This document shows, in pieces, positions 34,409 through 42,309 of a DNA stretch of 64,000 nucleotides (within the stretch, counting starts at the first letter, position 1; every line of letters begins with the position of its first letter). The position numbers and the translations under genes are program-made. A model generated the notes under the pieces. That model searched no databases, was not told the origin of the DNA, and was given only the letters and a program-made list of their open reading frames with translations. Location of the stretch: the NCBI GenBank assembly GCA_020635035.1, contig JACKAO010000008.1, positions 124,001 to 188,000 of the forward strand, in the 5' to 3' direction. The DNA is from Calditrichia bacterium (lineage in GTDB: Bacteria > Calditrichota > Calditrichia > Calditrichales > J004).

Positions 34409-35851
34409 ATGGTCAATCTGATTTTTTCTTTTTTATTTTTGTTTGCAGGCAACCTTGGAATTTTGAAGCAGGTTGAAAAATACCAGGATACAGAAGCGTT
34501 AAAAAATGCTCAGTGGTCTGTCTATGCCCGATATGTTGATGGTGGCAAGGAGATCATTTCGCATAACCGGGATTTCAGTCTTGCACCGGCATCCGGTTTA
34601 AAACTCTTTACGACTGCCACAGCACTTGATGTATTAGGCAGTGATTTTAGATTTGAGACAAAACTGTATATTGACGGCAATTTAGAGAATGACCGGTTAA
34701 ATGGTAATCTGATCATCATTGCCGGTGGTGATCCTACCCTGGGAAGCGATCTTACTCAAGGTTCTCAATCTCTGGACAGTCTGATGCAATCATGGCTCAG
34801 TGAAATTCAAAAAGCCGGAATTAAGCGGATCACAGGTGATATTATTTCTTTCACAGGTATTTTTAATGAACAAGCTGTGCCGGGTTATTGGTACTGGATT
34901 GATATAGGAAATTATTATGGCGCAGGGAGTTACTCGCTTAATATAAATGACAATCTTTATCACCTTTTCTTCAAACCTGCTCAAAAAATTGGTCAGCCCG
35001 CTGTTGTTTTAAGAACCAAACCCGAAATTCCCGGACTTTCATTTGATAATCACATGCTGACAGGTGCAAAAGGAAGCGGTGATAATGGATATATTTATTG
35101 TGCCCCAAAACAATATCTTGCAACCTTACGTGGCTCCATACCTGCCGGGGTTAACGAATTCTCAATAAAAGGATCCATTCCCGACCCTGGGCTGTTAGCC
35201 GCGCAATTAGTGAAAAAAACTCTGATCAGCAACAATATCGTTATTGAAGGAGATGCACGAACCACAAACGAAACGTTTGATTTTAATGAAAAAAACATAA
35301 TCCATACCACGTATTCACCACCTTTGAAAGATATTGTGTATATCATAAACAAACGCAGCTTTAATCTTTATGCCGAAACTGTTGGTAAAATGGCAGCATT
35401 CAAATTGACCGGGGTCGGGTCCACTGAAGCTGCTGTTAAAACTATAAAACATTTTCTTGAAGCACATCATATAAGCACAGATGCTGTGGACTTGTATGAT
35501 GTATGTGGATTATCTCCATCCAACACCATCAGCAGTGTTACAATGACTGAATTACTGGCGGTCATGTTCAAGCATCCTGAATTCCAGTCATTTTACAACT
35601 CAATGGCTGTGGCAGGGGATAAAGATGATGAAGGATTTTTTAGTAATTGGGGCAGTGGCACAGCGATGGCTAATAATGCGCGGATTAAGTCGGGCTTGAT
35701 AAATAGAGTGAGATCCCACTCCGGTTACGTGAAAGATAAAAAGGGAAGGATGATTGTTTTTTCATTAATCGCAAATAACTACAAAGGGTCCGTAAAAAAT
35801 ATTAATAATATCCATAAAAATATTATTATCGATCTGGCTGAACTTGAATAA
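34409..35851 (+). CDS. dacB: D-alanyl-D-alanine carboxypeptidase, PBP4/DacB family
   Basis: 480 residues of the S13 peptidase family that trims or cleaves peptidoglycan cross-links. The N-terminal hydrophobic stretch (1-17) is a signal peptide. SxxK is SGLK (62-65) in LAPASGLKLFTT, SxN is SFN in KRSFNLYAE, and the KTG-equivalent is KSG in ARIKSGLINRV. The long insert between SxxK and SxN is typical of PBP4. Converges on a small lipoprotein gene with a 3 bp gap. Confidence 0.93.
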   Translation: MVNLIFSFLFLFAGNLGILKQVEKYQDTEALKNAQWSVYARYVDGGKEIISHNRDFSLAPASGLKLFTTATALDVLGSDFRFETKLYIDGNLENDRLNGNLIIIAGGDPTLGSDLTQGSQSLDSLMQSWLSEIQKAGIKRITGDIISFTGIFNEQAVPGYWYWIDIGNYYGAGSYSLNINDNLYHLFFKPAQKIGQPAVVLRTKPEIPGLSFDNHMLTGAKGSGDNGYIYCAPKQYLATLRGSIPAGVNEFSIKGSIPDPGLLAAQLVKKTLISNNIVIEGDARTTNETFDFNEKNIIHTTYSPPLKDIVYIINKRSFNLYAETVGKMAAFKLTGVGSTEAAVKTIKHFLEAHHISTDAVDLYDVCGLSPSNTISSVTMTELLAVMFKHPEFQSFYNSMAVAGDKDDEGFFSNWGSGTAMANNARIKSGLINRVRSHSGYVKDKKGRMIVFSLIANNYKGSVKNINNIHKNIIIDLAELE

Positions 35852-35854
35852 TCA

Positions 35855-36274
35855 TTACATGGTCAGATCAAGGTTTCCTTCGGTTATTTCCCAGCAATCA
35901 GAATCACAATATTCAACTAATTCTCTGGAAATATCGTCACCATCAACTGCAAGAATGGAATCAGAATCAGCTTTCATTCCAATCATATAGACAGCCGTCC
36001 CTGAATATTCTCCAAAGGGCAGATTAAAGCTTGTTTCATTTTTACTAACTACATTATATGCAACAAGCTCACCTTTCAGGTAATCAGACCCTTTATAGAT
36101 TTTAATCGTAACCTGCGGGTTGTTTCCATTTATGGTGACCGTTACATTAAGTTTACCTGTCAGCGGTTCTTCAAGTTGGCAGTCATCAAAAAATGATCTT
36201 TCTTCACAATTCTCATCGGTCGAACATCCGCTAATAAGAGCAAAAATCACAAGAATAATAAAATTTTTAAGCAT
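35855..36274 (-). CDS. Small lipoprotein of unknown function
   Basis: 139 residues from the ATG at 36274, one base after the preceding gene's stop (an upstream TTG at 36286 is possible). The N-terminus MLKNFIILVIFALISGC ends in a clear lipobox, so Cys17 would be lipidated. The mature part has several Cys (C23, C32 and later DSDC) and a beta-strand pattern like a small Ig-like or carboxypeptidase-regulatory domain. Cotranscribed with the next gene. Function unknown. Confidence 0.72.
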   Translation of the reverse strand: MLKNFIILVIFALISGCSTDENCEERSFFDDCQLEEPLTGKLNVTVTINGNNPQVTIKIYKGSDYLKGELVAYNVVSKNETSFNLPFGEYSGTAVYMIGMKADSDSILAVDGDDISRELVEYCDSDCWEITEGNLDLTM

Positions 36275-36275
36275 G

Positions 36276-36803
36276 TCAGTACACAATCGATAAGTAAAAC
36301 AAGTTGCTGTCTACATGAGGAATATCAATATATTTATAACCAACACCGACAAAAATGCTGCCAAAACGCTGTTCGATTCCGGCCTTAAAAACAGGTATCC
36401 AGTTATCTTCAGCGCTCTTATCAGAACCGGCATAGGTACCGAAGCTATAGCCATAGCCTGCACCAACGGAAAACCCTGTATCATTGTATAAGTCCATTCT
36501 TTTCTCAACCTGAAATCCCAGGAGTGAGCGCCATTCAAGATAGCGTATCTGGAATGAAGATGTTTGGCGGATATAGACTTTTTTTTCATAGGGACGTGTC
36601 ATAAAAAAAACAGCTGCCCGGAGTTCCAGGTTTTTCCAATGTGCGCCTGGATAAATGCCAAGCTGCAAATCATCATTGTTAAATGTGCCATCCAAGCCGA
36701 TTGAAAAGGCGGGTTTAGAAGAAGTTGTTTCTATATCTGCCAATAACTGAGCATTACAGGATAAAGCCAAAAGCATAATTCCGATAAATAGATTTCTTTT
36801 CAC
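36276..36803 (-). CDS. Outer-membrane beta-barrel-like protein
   Basis: 175 residues with a signal peptide (1-22). The rest alternates aromatic/glycine beta strands (GFSVGAGYGYSFGTYAG, IFVGVGYKYI) and ends in a hydrophobic strand YLSIVY, typical of small eight-strand outer-membrane proteins. It lies 1 base upstream of the lipoprotein gene, so the two are probably made together in the envelope. Function unknown. Confidence 0.7.
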   Translation of the reverse strand: MKRNLFIGIMLLALSCNAQLLADIETTSSKPAFSIGLDGTFNNDDLQLGIYPGAHWKNLELRAAVFFMTRPYEKKVYIRQTSSFQIRYLEWRSLLGFQVEKRMDLYNDTGFSVGAGYGYSFGTYAGSDKSAEDNWIPVFKAGIEQRFGSIFVGVGYKYIDIPHVDSNLFYLSIVY

Positions 36804-36837
36804 AATTCAGTCCGTGCGTGAGATTCTGTATCTGTTA

Positions 36838-36867
36838 AAAATAAAAATCCCGGAAATATCCGGGATT
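36838..36867 (-). terminator. Intrinsic terminator after gpmI
   Basis: AATCCCGG and CCGGGATT form a perfect 8 bp stem with a 6-base loop. On the minus strand the stem is followed by TTTTTATTTTTA, and it lies 5 bases past the gpmI stop. Confidence 0.88.
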
Positions 36868-36872
36868 GAGAC

Positions 36873-38426
36873 TCAATCTTTTATAATAATATCAGCTGTC
36901 ATTTCTTTTGGTATATCTAACCCAAGCAGTTTTAAAATCGTTGGCGAAATATCAGCCAGCTTTCCGCCAGATTTTAATTCTTTACCGGGACTATCATTGG
37001 CAATATAAATAAGCTCAACATCAAACAACGTATGGCTGGTTTTAACCATGCCCGTTTCATAGTCTACCATCTGCTCAGAGTTACCATGATCAGCGGTCAA
37101 TAATATATGACCATCCAACTCCAGCATCCTGTCAATAACAGGTTTAAGAGCCTTGTCCACAGTTTCAACGGCTTTTTTAGCGGCATCAAAACTACCTGTG
37201 TGCCCTACCATATCGGCATTCGGGTAATTAAGAACTATTAATGCATAAGGATTTTCTTCAAGTCTTTTCAACAATTCTTTGTTTATTGCCGCAGCTTCCA
37301 TTTCTGGATAAGTAGCATACTCCGAAGGGTCGATCTTGCTTTTGATTTCTACCCAGTCTTCGCCTTTGTTCGGAGTGGTGTTTTTGCCATTAAAAAAGCT
37401 GGTAACATGCGGAAACTTTTGCGTTTCAGAAATGCGCAACTGACGTAAGCCCGCTCTTGAAATAACTTCACCCAAAAGATTATCCATTGCACCACCGGCA
37501 CTCATGGCACCCATTAAAAATTCAGTTAATTCATCATAATAACGGGTAAATCCAAGATAGGTTACATCGGGTTTTGCTTTTAAATTGCCCGGGTAATTTT
37601 TATCAACAAAAGCCATTGTTAATTGCCTTGCTCTGTCCTGGCGGTAATTGAAATGAAATACACAGTCGCCGTCGTTAACACCTTTATATCCGGGCATTAC
37701 CTGTGGTGGTATATATTCATCAAACATATCATAGCCATCAGGTGTTTTATCTTTCTCATAGGATTCATTGATTGCCAGCTCTGCAGAATCTGTTTTTCGT
37801 CCATCAGCTAAAACAAGACAGTGATACGCACGATCCGTCAATTTCCAATCATTAGACCGGTCCATTGAATAATAGCGTCCCATTATAGTGCCGATTGTAC
37901 AATTACCTACTTCCTTCATGACATCACGAAGCATGGCTACAAATTCCAGTGCACTTTTCGGTGCAGAATCACGACCGTCCAGAAACGGGTGAATAACTAT
38001 TTCTCCATCCGGGAATTCTTTACGGGCCTGACGCATCACCTTGAACAAATGATCCTGGTGGGCATGCACACCTTCGTTCTGCAGCAACCCCATAAGGTGA
38101 AGCTGCGAGTTGTTTTCTTTCCAGTTAGTGATCAGGTTTATCCACTTTTCACGTTCGAACAATGATCCGTCTTTAAATGCTTCATCAATACGTTTCAACT
38201 CCTGAACAACAATTCTTCCTGCTCCTAAATTTAGATGACCAACTTCACTGGAACCCATAAAACCATTTGGTAAACCAACCGGCTCACCGGATGTGTGAAT
38301 CAGCTTCCATGGATACTTTTTTTTATAACTGTCTACATTGGGTGTATCTGCCGCAAGGACCGCATTTCCTTCGGGATTTTCATTATACCCCCATCCATCT
38401 CTTATTATTAACATTACAGGTCGCAT
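36873..38426 (-). CDS. gpmI: 2,3-bisphosphoglycerate-independent phosphoglycerate mutase
   Basis: 517 residues, a Mn-dependent alkaline-phosphatase-superfamily glycolytic enzyme that interconverts 3- and 2-phosphoglycerate. D10 (IRDGWGY) is a metal ligand. The catalytic Ser is S60 in FMGSSEVGHLN (family MGNSEVGH). HAHQDHL, DGRDSAP, FNYRQDRARQ and the late TADHGNSE are typical. Full length and intact. Monocistronic, with its own terminator. An AGGAG lies 11 bases before the ATG. Confidence 0.96.
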   Translation of the reverse strand: MRPVMLIIRDGWGYNENPEGNAVLAADTPNVDSYKKKYPWKLIHTSGEPVGLPNGFMGSSEVGHLNLGAGRIVVQELKRIDEAFKDGSLFEREKWINLITNWKENNSQLHLMGLLQNEGVHAHQDHLFKVMRQARKEFPDGEIVIHPFLDGRDSAPKSALEFVAMLRDVMKEVGNCTIGTIMGRYYSMDRSNDWKLTDRAYHCLVLADGRKTDSAELAINESYEKDKTPDGYDMFDEYIPPQVMPGYKGVNDGDCVFHFNYRQDRARQLTMAFVDKNYPGNLKAKPDVTYLGFTRYYDELTEFLMGAMSAGGAMDNLLGEVISRAGLRQLRISETQKFPHVTSFFNGKNTTPNKGEDWVEIKSKIDPSEYATYPEMEAAAINKELLKRLEENPYALIVLNYPNADMVGHTGSFDAAKKAVETVDKALKPVIDRMLELDGHILLTADHGNSEQMVDYETGMVKTSHTLFDVELIYIANDSPGKELKSGGKLADISPTILKLLGLDIPKEMTADIIIKD

Positions 38427-38444
38427 ATACTTTTATACTCCTAA

Positions 38445-38552
38445 TTATCTGAATAAATCCAATGGGTTTAATTTAAGAAATTCTTCAATACTTAACCCAT
38501 CTTTACCAACTAATAGAATCCTATAAGGATCAAATTTTTTTCTAAACTTCCG
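38445..38552 (-). other. Short open stretch without a normal start, possible remnant
   Basis: Between the flavoprotein and gpmI, one minus-strand frame is open for 36 codons and reads like coding sequence (YRILLVGKDGLSIEEFLKL, ending DLFR). A TGA lies immediately upstream and there is no ATG, GTG or TTG start. It may be a remnant of a lost gene, a peptide with a rare start, or chance. Confidence 0.25.
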
Positions 38553-38597
38553 TCAGCAAAAAAATAATTTCAAGCATATTGGAATGATCTTACAAAA

Positions 38598-39134
38598 TTA
38601 CAGTTTAATTTTATTGATCGTTTCAATAATGGTATTGTCTTCAGCAAGCCCGCCAATACCTTCATCACCATCAGCCAGCCGTTTTTCGACCGGATCGATG
38701 ACCGTAACATTATAGAATTTTTTAACCTGTTCAAACTGGATGGTTGTCAACGGATTTTCCCACATTCGGGTGTTCATTGCCGGAGCAAGTATTAAGGCGG
38801 TCTTTCCTAAAGCACGGATCGTTGACGTAAGCAAATTATCACATAATCCATTAGAAATTTTCGCCAGTGTATTGGCTGACAGCGGTGCCAGTAAACAAAC
38901 ATCACACCATTTAGCAAGTTGGATATGCAACACTTCCGGTGTGTTTTTCCATTCGTCTGAATCCGTAAAACAAGGATTTTGACTCATAACTGCCAGTGCC
39001 TGCGGTGCTACAAAGGCTTTTGCAGCTTCACTGATCATACATTTCACTTCATGTCCCTGTTTTTTAAATTGCGAGACCAGGTTAGGTGTACGGTAGGCGG
39101 CTATGGAAGATGTAACACCAAGCAGAATTTTCAT
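38598..39134 (-). CDS. Stand-alone HFCD flavoprotein (CoaC/EpiD-like)
   Basis: 178 residues of the FMN-dependent cysteine-decarboxylase family that includes CoaC and EpiD. G6-VTSSIAAY is the FMN loop, H70 (LHIQL) is the catalytic His position, and APAMNTRMW (N121) is the PAMNxxM motif. The substrate-clamp motif normally LACGxxGxGRM reads LADGDEGIGGL, so the Cys that completes the CoaC reaction is Asp155. It is not fused to a CoaB domain. It overlaps the PLP decarboxylase by 4 bases. It may be a diverged CoaC or act on another substrate. Confidence 0.85.
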   Translation of the reverse strand: MKILLGVTSSIAAYRTPNLVSQFKKQGHEVKCMISEAAKAFVAPQALAVMSQNPCFTDSDEWKNTPEVLHIQLAKWCDVCLLAPLSANTLAKISNGLCDNLLTSTIRALGKTALILAPAMNTRMWENPLTTIQFEQVKKFYNVTVIDPVEKRLADGDEGIGGLAEDNTIIETINKIKL

Positions 39135-41290
39135 CGTTGTTTACCTTTCAGATTAAACATTTCGTTTATAACATCACGGGTGACAAGATGCAGATATTTT
39201 ACAAAATCAAGCAAGTAGTTTTTCCCTTCCTGCTCGGATAAATAATACAATGGATTCATAACTGTTGCCCTTAATACGAATAAACCTTCTTTCTCATACT
39301 GTTGCCTGGAAATATTAAAAGGCTGCAATACTTCCTTAATGGCTGAATAACGATATTGCTCTTCGTCAAACCGTGTTCGTGAAACAAAATAAGGCTGCGC
39401 ATAGGGCGGTTTAAATCCAAGATCGGCCCCCGATATTGTTAAATGCTGATAAACTCTTTCATTAAAAGTATTAATCCAGCTGAGATCCTTATCAACCATC
39501 TGCAGTTCGCCATTTACCCATGCCATTGCTGTGGCGATAAAACACACAATATTAGTATCCGGTCTGTACAATGGGAAAAATGTAAACGGGCTTACAGCTT
39601 CGCCGTGTTTTTCCCAGGCACTTATTTCATCTTCAATTTTTGTAAAAAATCGTTTATGACTTTTTAAGTTATTTGCCAGCTTCCTGGCATTTAACAAAGT
39701 GGTCCTGATTATTTTACCATGGCCGTGCATTTCCAAGGGTATTGTTTTATGTGACAGCCAGCAGGCTGCAGCAGCCGCTCCCGGCTTGGATCCTTCAAGA
39801 ATGTATGGGCCGATAGCATGGATTTGTTCGTTCTCGCCAAGGCTGCTGATCCCTTCCCTGATATCAGAAATATACTGGGCTTTATGGGCCAGCAGATCGG
39901 TAACCAAACCATTCTTAAAAACAATTATTCCAGCCGGATAAGGAATATATCCCATTTTATGTGGATCAACTGTTACCGAATCTGCATGGTGCATAGACAG
40001 GAAAGCATCATAAACAAGGGGATTGTCCCAGGCAATCTTGGTAGTAATTGTTTCGCTTTGCGGATCGGATATTTTTAAATCATATTCTTCACTTACATTC
40101 AACACTTTTATAATTTCTTCCGTTTCAGCATCTTGCGGCAGTTCATCGCCGCAAAACAGGCTGCGAACATAGCCACCCCAGGCAGCATCCGCATGCAGCC
40201 AGAAGGACTGATTCAATTCTTTCTCAACTTTTTCACGTACTTCGATTACCTGTTTCAGGGGATCAACAGCACCTTCTTCTGTCGTACCCATTACGGCAAT
40301 TACGGCAACCGTATATTCACTGTTTTTGCGATTGGCAATCAGTTCATGAAGAACATCAGTGCGCATGCGGAAACGCGCATCTACATCAACGGTCACAACA
40401 TTATTTTCTCCATAACCCAAAATATTTGCCGCTTTATTTATGCTGTAATGCGCAGTTGATGATACAAAGATTTTTGGCTGCAGGTTTAGCTTTTGCAGAA
40501 TGGAAAATAAACCGCGATGGGCAGGATTAAATTCGCTGGCATGGATACTTTTGTTAATAAGGGGTAATACATTTTCTGTTGAACGCCCTAAATCAAGAAT
40601 CATAAAACGGGCAAGATTTTTAATCATACTAATTGCTTCATCGGTCTTCAGGTGCAGTAAACCCATTGGAGAAAGATCTGAAATCTTTACAGACTCGCCA
40701 TTGGGGGCATTAACCATAAACGGAATCTTTTCCCGGTTGACAAATTCGTTTACCATCAGCGGGATAAATTGAACCATTCTGGCAACCCAGAGAGCTTCAA
40801 TATTTGCTACCGTTCCACCGGAACAAATATGTGCCCAGCTTTTCTCAGGATTATAGCCAATCATTTTTGCGATCATACGGCCCACTTCAAGCTCAAGTCT
40901 TACAGTTACCGGCGCGGCTTCATCGGTAACATTATTGGGATTGTAAAGCATGCCTGCAAAATAACCCAGAACACCAGGCAACGTTTGCTCGGAAAGCATG
41001 TGAGCGATATAGCGCGGAGAATAAAAAGGAAAATGTGCCTTAAGATCATTTAGAATATTATCAAGGTTGGACGTCATGTAGTCAAACCATGGCTCGTGCT
41101 CGCGGCGACGCATGCGATCAATAACAATCGGATCCTGCGGAAAATAATTACGGCGCCAGTATACATAATCATCAAAGATGTAATGAAAAAGCTCCGACCA
41201 TGTTTCACTATGTTCGCCCTTTGGACCTAAAAACCAGGCTGCCAGCGGATGATCTTCTTTAGCAAGTTTTTTTTCTTTTGGTGGTTTCAT
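39131..41290 (-). CDS. Large PLP-dependent group II decarboxylase-like protein
   Basis: 719 residues from the ATG at 41290, chosen because AAGGAATTC precedes it (a start at 41335 is possible). The pyridoxal-dependent decarboxylase fold is shown by SGGTVANIEALW, the STAHYS segment with the PLP-stacking His, the HADAAWGG motif and the PLP-lysine in DPHKMGYIPYPAG (K460 in the long numbering). It is longer than glutamate or aspartate decarboxylases (about 460-550) and resembles bacterial tyrosine decarboxylase-type enzymes. The amino acid substrate is unknown; tyrosine, glutamate or aspartate are possible. Coupled to the HFCD gene. Confidence 0.85.
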   Translation of the reverse strand: MKPPKEKKLAKEDHPLAAWFLGPKGEHSETWSELFHYIFDDYVYWRRNYFPQDPIVIDRMRRREHEPWFDYMTSNLDNILNDLKAHFPFYSPRYIAHMLSEQTLPGVLGYFAGMLYNPNNVTDEAAPVTVRLELEVGRMIAKMIGYNPEKSWAHICSGGTVANIEALWVARMVQFIPLMVNEFVNREKIPFMVNAPNGESVKISDLSPMGLLHLKTDEAISMIKNLARFMILDLGRSTENVLPLINKSIHASEFNPAHRGLFSILQKLNLQPKIFVSSTAHYSINKAANILGYGENNVVTVDVDARFRMRTDVLHELIANRKNSEYTVAVIAVMGTTEEGAVDPLKQVIEVREKVEKELNQSFWLHADAAWGGYVRSLFCGDELPQDAETEEIIKVLNVSEEYDLKISDPQSETITTKIAWDNPLVYDAFLSMHHADSVTVDPHKMGYIPYPAGIIVFKNGLVTDLLAHKAQYISDIREGISSLGENEQIHAIGPYILEGSKPGAAAAACWLSHKTIPLEMHGHGKIIRTTLLNARKLANNLKSHKRFFTKIEDEISAWEKHGEAVSPFTFFPLYRPDTNIVCFIATAMAWVNGELQMVDKDLSWINTFNERVYQHLTISGADLGFKPPYAQPYFVSRTRFDEEQYRYSAIKEVLQPFNISRQQYEKEGLFVLRATVMNPLYYLSEQEGKNYLLDFVKYLHLVTRDVINEMFNLKGKQR

Positions 41291-41470
41291 AGAATTCCTT
41301 TTTAACTTCAAAATTTTCCTGCCACTGATATTCACAGATAGAACACAGAATTAAAAATTTCTTCAACATAATCTGTCTACCAATGCAAAATAAGTGGCTT
41401 TTCTGAATACTTAAAGATACGACATTATATGGGACAGCTAAAGTTTAAAATGGGGGAATTAAATGAAGAA

Positions 41471-42031
41471 TTATCTAGTTTGGTTTTGCGTTTTTTCCCA
41501 ATAAGATTGCAGATCTAACTTGTTAACCCACAAATTTATATAAGTAAAATCTAGATTATCTTTTTGAAATTCGAAAATACTTCTACAATCATTAAGTTGT
41601 TTTTCACTTCCACCAGATAATTTTGCCCACTTTAGTTTCATCAAAATAGTATCTTCAGGCGAAGATACATTCAGCTCACGGTTAAAAGCATTAATTTTTA
41701 TACGTCTTCTAAAACGTGATTGATCAAAAGGATCGTTCGTTAGAATCCAAAAATCAATCTTATCCCCACTATTTGTGTCTATCAGGTTAAACATACCCTT
41801 TTTTTTCAGGGCATCCTGAGCTGCTTCTTCATCAAGATAATAATCCGGCATTTGAAATAGTTGCGTAAATTCAGAAATTTGTGATGTATTGATGTTAACA
41901 ACAAGGTCAATATCATGAGTTGCTCTCGGCTCTCCCTGAATGGTTGAAGCGATAGAACCCGTAATAAAATAAGTGATATTTAATTTTTCAAGTTCAGAAA
42001 CAACTTTTACTAATAATTCTTGTTGTGACAT
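41471..42031 (-). CDS. AbiEii-like nucleotidyltransferase
   Basis: 186 residues with a pol-beta-type nucleotidyltransferase core: GSIAST at 25-30, then D40-x-D42 in ATHDIDLVV, and a later FWIL strand with the third acid. Such proteins occur as the toxin in AbiE-type toxin-antitoxin/abortive-infection systems, and also as housekeeping proteins. No AbiEi antitoxin adjoins it; instead it overlaps by 22 bases a small helical protein that often precedes this family. Low GC relative to neighbours. Confidence 0.75.
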   Translation of the reverse strand: MSQQELLVKVVSELEKLNITYFITGSIASTIQGEPRATHDIDLVVNINTSQISEFTQLFQMPDYYLDEEAAQDALKKKGMFNLIDTNSGDKIDFWILTNDPFDQSRFRRRIKINAFNRELNVSSPEDTILMKLKWAKLSGGSEKQLNDCRSIFEFQKDNLDFTYINLWVNKLDLQSYWEKTQNQTR

Positions 42032-42225
42032 TTTTGTAAGTATTCCAGGTATTTTTTGTGCAAAGCACTTGGATCAAGGTGGGAATATTTTTGTTTAAAA
42101 CTCTCATAAAAAAGAGTTTTTATCATTTGGGATAACTCAAAGGTTTTTAATAATCTTTGCTCAGGAGATTTATTTTTTATAATGCTGACGTAAATCTGTC
42201 TGTTAAGTTGTTTTTTAAGATTCAT
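42010..42225 (-). CDS. Small helical partner of the nucleotidyltransferase
   Basis: 71 residues, helical and basic. SPEQRLLKTFELSQMIKTL and a C-terminal KCHNKNY fit a small protein often encoded just upstream of nucleotidyltransferases of this kind in many genomes (from memory, not searched). It is the first gene of a two-gene overlap and could be an antitoxin-like or adaptor protein. Function unproven. Confidence 0.65.
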   Translation of the reverse strand: MNLKKQLNRQIYVSIIKNKSPEQRLLKTFELSQMIKTLFYESFKQKYSHLDPSALHKKYLEYLQKCHNKNY

Positions 42226-42309
42226 AAATTTTACTCAAAATGTTACAAATAATATACTTTCAAAATTTGTATACATCAAAAAGCTTATTATTCGTTTATA
42301 GCCTGCCGT

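Noticed and set aside
38598..41290. A RiPP cluster with an EpiD-like decarboxylase
   Set aside because: No precursor peptide, lanthionine synthetase, protease or exporter is adjacent to the flavoprotein and PLP decarboxylase, so a ribosomal-peptide reading has no support here.
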